Shown piece after piece: positions 57,631 through 64,000 of a DNA stretch of 64,000 nucleotides. The position numbers were made by a program, and so were the translations under genes. The notes under the pieces are model-generated. The model was given only the letters and a program-made list of their open reading frames with translations. It did no database searches and was not told the DNA's origin. The stretch is taken from positions 224,730 through 288,729 of the forward strand of contig MNCI01022074.1 in the NCBI GenBank assembly GCA_015680685.1, written 5' to 3'. The stretch comes from Gnetum montanum (Eukaryota; Streptophyta; Gnetopsida; Gnetales; Gnetaceae). Each line of letters begins with the position of its first letter. Positions within the stretch are counted from its first letter, which is position 1.

Positions 57631-60600
57631 TGTTACATCCCATCTAGAGATAGTAGGTATGGTCACATGCTTATAATTCATACATTATGTGCAAAGTCTT
57701 GGTGGGTTGTTGGGGATGAGTTAATGTATTTTATATGTTATGAGGCTTTATATTTATGTTATGATTATGATGTCTTTACATGCTTAACTAACATGATTGA
57801 TGAAGCATTGAGTGGATAGTGTTGATTGGGTTGCGTCGATGAAGCCTCGTCAATGCAGCCACATCAACATGACCCCATCAATGCATCTTTCCACACATTG
57901 ACATGGCCTCATCAACACAAAGTCTATTTTTTGCTATAAATATGCATGACCTACTACATTTAGGAAACTTTTTGTTCAAGTTGTAGTGAAGCTATTGTAG
58001 TTTGTTTCCGCAAGAGTTAGACTATTTTTCCAAGTGCATGTCTGTAGTGTGATGCTTGTAATTGTACGAAACCTTTATTCGAGTGTGACATACTAAGACA
58101 TGCACATGATCGACAATAAAGATCAAGATTACTCCATCATTGTAGCATTCACTTAGTTTTAATTGTTTAATTTTTATTGTTATTTATTGTTTTCTTAGTT
58201 AATGTTTTTTACCATCATTTACTATTCTTGTTTTTAAATGCGAAATGAGTACAACTTAATCATGAACATTGAAGTGTACCTACTTGGTAACCCAATAGCA
58301 TATCTAGGAGCACTCAAGTAATCTACACTTGGTAATCCTAGAAGTAGTACACGAGGTCCAAGATGCACTTGGATGCTTAAGGATGGATGCTCATCACACT
58401 TAGGCTAGCTTAGACTTTATTTCCTATTTCTTATTAGTCTAATCAAGATTATTTCCCATTGTCCCTAGGAGTAGCCTAGTGTTAGAAATCATATCATACA
58501 CCTCATTCTAGACTAAACCATATGTGACAAAGCAAATACTAGTCTAGGTGGAAAGACAGTGAACTACGATCAATGTGTAACTATCTAGATTTCACAACTA
58601 GTTCGTTTGTGGAGTTCCACTGGATCATGCGTATAGGCTCGTATTCGTATGGTTGAGTGTAGGGGTACCTCACCGCTCATCAATGATTATGTATACTAGC
58701 CCTATGTAATGTGTTAGATAGGTGATATTGCTAGTAGGGGTGTTGGATTTGGGTACAAGAGCACCTATTCAGTATGTCTTTATGCTTTATGTGTGACTTC
58801 AGTATTCAGGAATTTGTACTATAGCACTATGTTGCAAGATGATTGGGTGTGGTTTTGGCATGTGAATGTGTAGAGCGTATGATAAGGATCTCATAGGTTC
58901 AAATGGGTTTTGATTTAGAGTCATAGTGTATTTGTTATGCATAATTGAAGTTCACAGTATTAGTTGCAGATGAAAAAATATATTAGCTTATGAAAATGAC
59001 ATGGTTAAAAAGTAAAATAAAATAAAGTTAAAAAAAAAGTAACATTAGGTTGCACGTGATGTGCGCCAATGGAGAAAAAAAGGTTACTTGTATATTATTT
59101 TTTTACATATGCTTAAAAGCATAGTTTTGTTTTTATCTTTATTCCTTTTCCAATGTCCTTTTACACCACTATTCATAAATATCTGATTTTGTTTATTTTC
59201 TTTTGTTTTTGAGGAAACAAAAATTCATAGGATCCTATTTTCTATTTTTCTTTTCGCTCTCTTCTTCTATTCCGCATTTTTTTGAATTCCAAGGTTTGTG
59301 GATGGTTTTTGCTTGCTCTAAATATGGATTTAGAATTTCTGTAGTCATATCTATGTAGGTGCAGAACTTGTTGGGAGTGAAATGGAGTCCTAGATTTTTG
59401 AGGGTTTTCTGCTTGTTTTGGCCTTTCTTCTTAACAATTTTAATTGGTGGGCTGTATTTACCTTTTCCATGTATTTTTGTGCTACATTAGTATATATGAT
59501 TATGTGATGTAGGCATATAAGGTAGATAGCTCAAAGATTAAGCTTGGACATGTTATTTTGTCTATTTCCCAAAATTGTTTGATTTTGGTTACGAATTGTG
59601 TATTAATATATATGCGATGTATGGTATGATGTGAACTTGTAGAAGATGATATGTGATGTTGATGAGACTTGTATGATTGGGATATGATATTTTTGGGGGC
59701 CTATTGGGGCACAAGCATTTTTGGGAGTTCCAATCCTACCTAATGGTAATTAAATATTAATTTATTAATCAAACGTTGAACATGCATAACTTTTCTTCTA
59801 GGAGTTCGATGTAGGTAAAATTAGTGTCGTTGGGATTGTTTTGGGAAGTGCTTTCTAATTATGGGATTAGTTTTCTCTTTGGTCATATATCATTTTAAAG
59901 GTTATTATAGTGGTCATTTATGTGGAATTACATGCAATTTGATAAATATGGTATTGTCTTGTCATATCATGGTATTAATGTTGTTTTGTCGAATCATGGT
60001 ATTATTTTCATAGAATGATTGGGAATATTATGTGTGGATATCTATGGTTATGATATGTTTATTTGGATGTATTGTGCTTATGATATGTGTTGGCTTAAGC
60101 TAGCTAGAATGTGTACATGTATTCACAATGATGCTTGTGACGATTGTTGGTGGGTGATGCTAACATGAGGATGTGGATCGATTAGTGATGAGGAAACCTA
60201 AAGGTAGTATGGATTGATCTCCACTATGATGCATCAGTGAGGCTCCTATCTTAGGCCTCATCCTAAGAGTGGGAGAGCATAGGTGTGTTCATCCCTACAG
60301 CTAGTATGTGGCATAGGTATATTCATCCCTATTGCCAATCCTCTAGAAGGCTAGTGTTTTTGGGTCATAGGTTGATGGACCCTAGCATCGATTGAATAAA
60401 TAAAAGACTAATAAAATACCTACAAATGATGGTTGCTGTGAGTACTCATGATAATGTTTCACTTGCTACACTAAGTGTGAATATGCTAGCCACCACATGT
60501 ATTATGTATGTGCTAGTATTGGTTTGTGAGTCATATCATTGATAATAGGTGTTATGATTAGATTATGATTGTGTGGATCATGGACTATTTAATGGTATAT

Positions 60601-61220
60601 CATGGGTATGATGACATGGGAATGATAGATGATGTTAGACCATGGATTTATCTATGATTGTATGATATTATGCTAGCATTATAGGTAATATGATATGTGT
60701 TTTTCTGGAGCATGCTTAAGACTAACAGTAGTTGCAGGTTTCCTTGTACTCCACTCCTCTCCCCTAGTATGGTACTTGTTGACCATCTAGTAGAGAAAGT
60801 GTAAAGGCTTTCCACTCAGTTATGTATTAACTTTATTTAATTATAGGTGAAAGGCATAAGACCCTAGATGTGCATGAAGAAGAATAGTAGAGGAGGGAAA
60901 AATATTTAGTGCTTGGTTAATGTCTATTGTCATGTACAGTAGTATGGACTATTTATCATTGTATGAAACTCTCTATACTCTTTGTGATTTTTTATTGTAT
61001 TTTAGCAAAGCAGTGCATAGTTTGATTTATGTAGAGACATTCATTTTATAAATGAAAATGTATGTTTATTTTTTGGTGTGGTAGGAAATTACTGTGTAGT
61101 TTGACTTTTTCTAATATGATGTATTCTACACATCATTGGGTTTACTTAGTTAACATGCTTCCATTGTAAGATTACTTGATCTTGGGCATCACCTTGCCCT
61201 AGCTAGGGTGGGATGTTATA
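57631..61220 (+). mobile_element. 3' LTR of D (about 2.7 kb plus inserted solo LTR)
   Basis: Starts tgttacatcccatctagaga, ends tagggtgggatgttata. The terminal inverted repeat is TGTTACATCCCA against TATAACATCCCA. Removing the solo LTR and one target-site copy leaves about 2.7 kb. The region 59096-61200 has no genes. Its right end abuts copia sequence directly. Confidence 0.82.
57798..58682 (+). mobile_element. Solo Athila-like LTR, TSD atgat
   Basis: Bounds tgatgaag and ctcatca. The flanking duplication is atgat at 57793-57797 and 58683-58687. The D 5' LTR copy at about 36120 shows the unoccupied sequence (taatgtgattatg). U3 has an array of catcaatg, tcgatgaag, cattgacat and catcaaca words (57825-57925) before a TATA-like gctataaatatg. 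No internal region, so it arose by recombination between two LTRs. Confidence 0.92.
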
Positions 61221-62122
61221 GGAAGCTTCATAAGCAAAAATGTCTCTAGGAAATAGGAAATGTCCTTTTTCAAGAAAAGATGTCTTCATCATAGAAAGAC
61301 ATCTTTATAGAATGTAGACCAAGTTAAAAAGGACATCTTTCATAAGACAAAGATGTCTGCTAGAATGGAGACTTTAGAAAGACATCTTTCATGAAATAAA
61401 GATGTCTTCCTAAAATAGAAGGAAAATTCAGAAAGATGTCTTAGGCATGAAGAAGACATCTTCTATGATAGTTAGTGACCATTGCCTAGTTGTTGCACAA
61501 GTTTTGAGAAGGGTTTAGAAACATGAAAACTATAAGAAGACATCATATGCATTGAGAAATATGCAAGCTTGTTGTTTATTCATTTTACAATCATTTGTAA
61601 TCATTGAATTATCTATTGCATTTCATTCTATTATAATTTTGACATTGTAAGGCATTGTAAAGTGTGTTGTACCTAAATGTATAAGGATCAGCAAACTGAG
61701 TTGTAATTATTCATTGTAATTGTTGTTCTCTTGTCATCCTTTGGGGTTGATGTGTTTGAGCTTATTGAGATCCTATGTGATTGAGTTGTTTCTGCTACAG
61801 TAAAACACTTTGATGTAGAGCTTAAAATTGTAAAGGTTGTTGAAGCATTGAAACCACATTTCCAAGATTGATGGAACCTTGAAGGGTTGAGTGATTGGTG
61901 CTGTAGTATAAAACTATGGAGTGGGGTTTGAAGACTGTATAGGATGTGGACCCTTCAACAACATTTGAGAGAAACAAAGTCCAAAGATGTGCATTAAATC
62001 TACCCACCAAGTGTGGACTACCCAAGTTTGGGAACCATGTTAAAATTGGTGTGTTCTTTATTTCTTTAAGATTTAATTTGGGAAACTTATTCATCTTCCC
62101 CTTCTAAGTTCAACAATCCACA
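61221..62122 (+). mobile_element. 5' LTR of a Ty1/copia element (start approximate)
   Basis: It lies between the end of D and a copia primer site and gag. The right end is ...tccaca near 62122. The left end is unclear: either just after 61220, or at tgttatagg (61215) overlapping D's last bases. It has an AAGACATCTT repeat array in its first 350 bp and GTAA/TTGTAAT-rich sequence afterwards. The 90-codon minus-strand frame at 62094-61822 is not supported. Confidence 0.6.
61239..61546. repeat. AAGACATCTT / AAGATGTCTT alternating array
   Basis: About eleven copies of a 10-bp word occur in both orientations (for example aagatgtcttc at 61278, aagacatcttt at 61297, aagatgtcttcc at 61400, aagacatcttc at 61453). 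Spacing is 18-35 bp. Neighbouring opposite copies can pair. It sits in the U3 part of the copia LTR. Confidence 0.88.
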
Positions 62123-62124
62123 AG

Positions 62125-62136
62125 TGATATTGAAGC
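62125..62136 (+). other. Copia primer-binding site (degenerate)
   Basis: tgatattgaagc, followed by ttggtt, is a weakened form of the initiator-Met site tggtatcagagc that is usual in copia elements. It lies two bases after the probable LTR end and 40 bases before the gag ATG. Confidence 0.5.
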
Positions 62137-62175
62137 TTGGTTCCCTTTTGTCATCATCAACTTCAAGAGTGAACA

Positions 62176-63510
62176 ATGAAGGGATCATATTACACAAAGC
62201 CATCCATGTTTGATGGATTTGACTTCACCTACTAGAAGGCTAAAATGCAAGGGTTCTTTGAATCCATGGAGTTTGAATTATGGGAGTTAATCTTGAAAGG
62301 CTACGCTCCACCTATCAACATCACAATCAACATTATCAAGTCCCACAACAAATGGTATTAAGAGGAAAAGGATAAGTTCATGTTTGATTCAAAAGTAAAA
62401 AATTATTTATATTGTGCTTTGAATAAATTTGAATTTAATAGGGTAGTAGGATGTAAAGTGGCTAAAGAAATTTGACAATCTTTGGAAGCCACTTATGAAG
62501 AAACCTCTATTGTTAAGCAATCAAAATTATTAGTTTTACAAAGTGAATATGATAAACTCAAAATGAGAAAAGGTGAGAAAATCAAGGATTATTTTTCTTG
62601 GGCTAATGATCTTGTTGTAGAAATCAAAGGAACATGAAAGGATTTGCCCAAAAGTGATGTCATTATCAAAATGATCAAAACTCTAGAATTGGCATTTAGA
62701 CCTAAGGTCATATCCATGGAGAAAATTAGAGATTCCTCAACTCTAAAATTTGAGGAACCTGAGAGTGCTCTTATCACCTATGAAATGAATCTCATAGCGA
62801 AGGAGCAATCCAAGAAAGACCTATTACTCTAAAGATTGCCTCCAAGGAGAAGGAGGTCAATAAGCATGATGAAGGTAACAAAGATGAGATTGATATTCTC
62901 TCAAGGAAATTACAATGATTAATTACAAGAAGAAACAAAGGGGTGTCTCAATAATAACAAAGAACTAATTTCTTCAAAGGTAGAAAAAGAGGTAGAAATT
63001 TTTTAAATTCTTCTAACCTAGATTTTTCTTTTTCTTTTATAGAATGTTGGGTTTGTGGAGGAAGAGGCCATATGACCTTCAAATGTCCTAGTGATCCAAA
63101 TGATAGCAAAATTCAGCTAAAGAATAGATCCAATGATGAGGAATCAAAAAAGACCAACTTCTATACAAGTTGGGATGATGATGAGAAAAGTGAAGAAGAA
63201 GCATGCAATTCTTCCAAAGATTCACATCTCATCTGCATGGCACTTACTAATGAACCTTTATCACATATAGTTGAAAAAAATGATAAGTGTGACAAGAGGT
63301 ATAGAGAATTTAAAGAAGAAATTTTTCTCTTGCATCATTTGATTAGGAAAATAAAGAAATTATTACTTTCTAAGCTAAATGCTATTCATGTTGAAGTGAA
63401 AAAAGAAATCTCAAATATGAAACCCAACATTCAAAAACTAACCTCTTGTAACAAGGATTGCACCAACTTTAAAAAGAGGAGATTCTTAAACAACAACCAA
63501 AGAGTTTAGA
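62176..63510 (+). pseudogene. gag: Copia Gag, Sirevirus-like
   Basis: Starts at ATG 62176 (MKGSYYTKPSMFDGFDFTY), the usual copia DUF4219/UBN2 type opening. The capsid part continues through KDKFMFDSKVKNYLYCALNK and SLEATYEETSIVKQSKLLVL. A CCHC zinc knuckle, CWVCGGRGHMTFKC, is intact at 63045-63086 (C-x2-C-x4-H-x4-C). After it comes an acidic part (WDDDEKSEEEAC, then HLICMALTNE) and a basic, helical C-terminus, open from 63072 to 63509. This layout is that of Sireviruses. Stops occur at expected Trp/Gln positions (for example near 62233, 62360, 62475) and a frameshift near 62830. Confidence 0.85.
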
Positions 63511-64000
63511 GGAAGAAACACTTGAAGTTTCAAGCTCAAGGTCAAGCATAGTAAGGTTTGATAATTTTGATCATGAGGATGATATTTCTTTTACATGTAA
63601 AAATTTTGGTTTTATGTAAAATCTTAATTATTATGATCAAAATAAGATTAATGCTTGGTCCTATCAAAAAGGCTTTGGTCAAGAAATTGAGAAGGTACTA
63701 ATATGTGAGAATGAAGGAAAGTGGAGTCATGAAAATAATGCAAAAAATGATCCAAAGTTATATCACGAGGAACATGAAAAGATAGGGACATCACATACAT
63801 GATCTAATGAAAGAGAAGCTAATGATGAGAAGGTACTTCATGATAGGGGACCTAATCTCAAACTCCATTAATCTTCTTGTTTTATCAACAAACAAGGTAA
63901 GTCAAGGTAAGTCTCTATCTCTATGCTTACTAGTAAGGTTAGTATATGAGAAGTCCTACATTATTTATGTCTTAGATCAAAAATTGTGGAATAAGTATCT
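63511..64000 (+). pseudogene. Continuation of the copia element
   Basis: Broken coding-like sequence (for example FDHEDDISFTCKNFGFM at about 63565) with acidic and Lys-rich pieces, probably the Gag C-terminus or the Gag-protease junction. No protease DTG or integrase motif appears before the window ends. Confidence 0.4.

Larger units (their letters stand above)
35961..61220 (+). mobile_element. D: chromodomain-type Ty3/gypsy element, mostly deleted
   Basis: D consists of a truncated 5' LTR (35961-36542 plus 56952 to about 57463), a short remnant of the integrase end with a chromodomain (57464-57630), and a 3' LTR (57631-61220). LTR ends are TGTTACATCCC and GGGATGTTATA. A deletion removed the rest of the 5' LTR, gag and almost all of pol. 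Element C and a solo LTR sit inside its two LTRs. Flanks are gaagg (left) and ggaag (right), which do not form a convincing target duplication. Confidence 0.75.

Noticed and set aside
35961-61220. A 5-bp target duplication for element D
   Set aside because: Flanks gaagg and ggaag are similar but not identical in register; I do not claim it.
61239-61546. CRISPR-like array of short repeats
   Set aside because: The repeats are 10 bp, alternate in orientation, have irregular spacing and lie in a plant copia LTR.
61822-62094. 90-codon minus-strand frame
   Set aside because: It is inside the copia LTR, antisense to the R/U5 region, with no supporting motif.

Overview
The window looks like gene-poor, repeat-packed DNA from a plant with a large genome. 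Almost everything recognisable belongs to plant LTR-retrotransposon lineages: Athila-like and Tat-like Ty3/gypsy, a chromodomain (Tekay/Del-like) gypsy, and a Sirevirus-like Ty1/copia. I see no tRNA, rRNA, CRISPR or convincing intact host gene. Nearly every reading frame is broken, mostly by changes that look like C-to-T decay at methylated sites (Gln and Trp codons turned into TAG/TAA/TGA). The species cannot be named; a gymnosperm or other large-genome vascular plant is a guess.

Layout, left half. Element G (minus strand, Athila-like) supplies an LTR (836-1852), a tRNA-Asp-type primer site and the start of gag; its gag start is duplicated around a single N (339). G sits exactly beside the primer site of F1, an old plus-strand Tat-like element (about 1853-32400). 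F1 holds gag-pro (2593-6085), a minisatellite, a degenerate multi-exon gene on the opposite strand (12172 down to 6904), a tandem array of about 190-bp units (12.6-15.6 kb), and RT-RNase H-archaeal-type RNase H-integrase (16175-19089). Its integrase is interrupted by A1 (19090-29891), an Athila-like element, which is itself interrupted by B, a minus-strand, internally deleted copy (about 20860-24709) containing a 375-N gap. F1 resumes with minisatellite, pre-LTR sequence and its 3' LTR (from 30979).

Layout, right half. The LTR of chromovirus D starts at 35961. It is split by element C (36543-56951, Athila-like, both LTRs, TSD ttatt). C is split by F2 (45422-55821, Tat-like, both LTRs, TSD atgac), which has gag and protease but no pol. 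D resumes at 56952, has lost nearly all its internal region except a chromodomain remnant, and ends with a 2.7-kb 3' LTR (57631-61220) that carries a solo Athila-like LTR (57798-58682, TSD atgat). The window ends in a copia element (LTR from about 61221, gag from 62176).

Main points of interest: (1) the spliced antisense gene inside F1, with exon 1, six further GT donors and a stop still readable; (2) a recurring design in which five of the six LTR types examined carry family-specific short inverted-repeat arrays in U3; (3) minisatellites on both sides of pol in the Tat-like family, which could explain how F2 lost pol in one step; (4) a fully readable nesting history with target-site duplications and an unoccupied comparison site.
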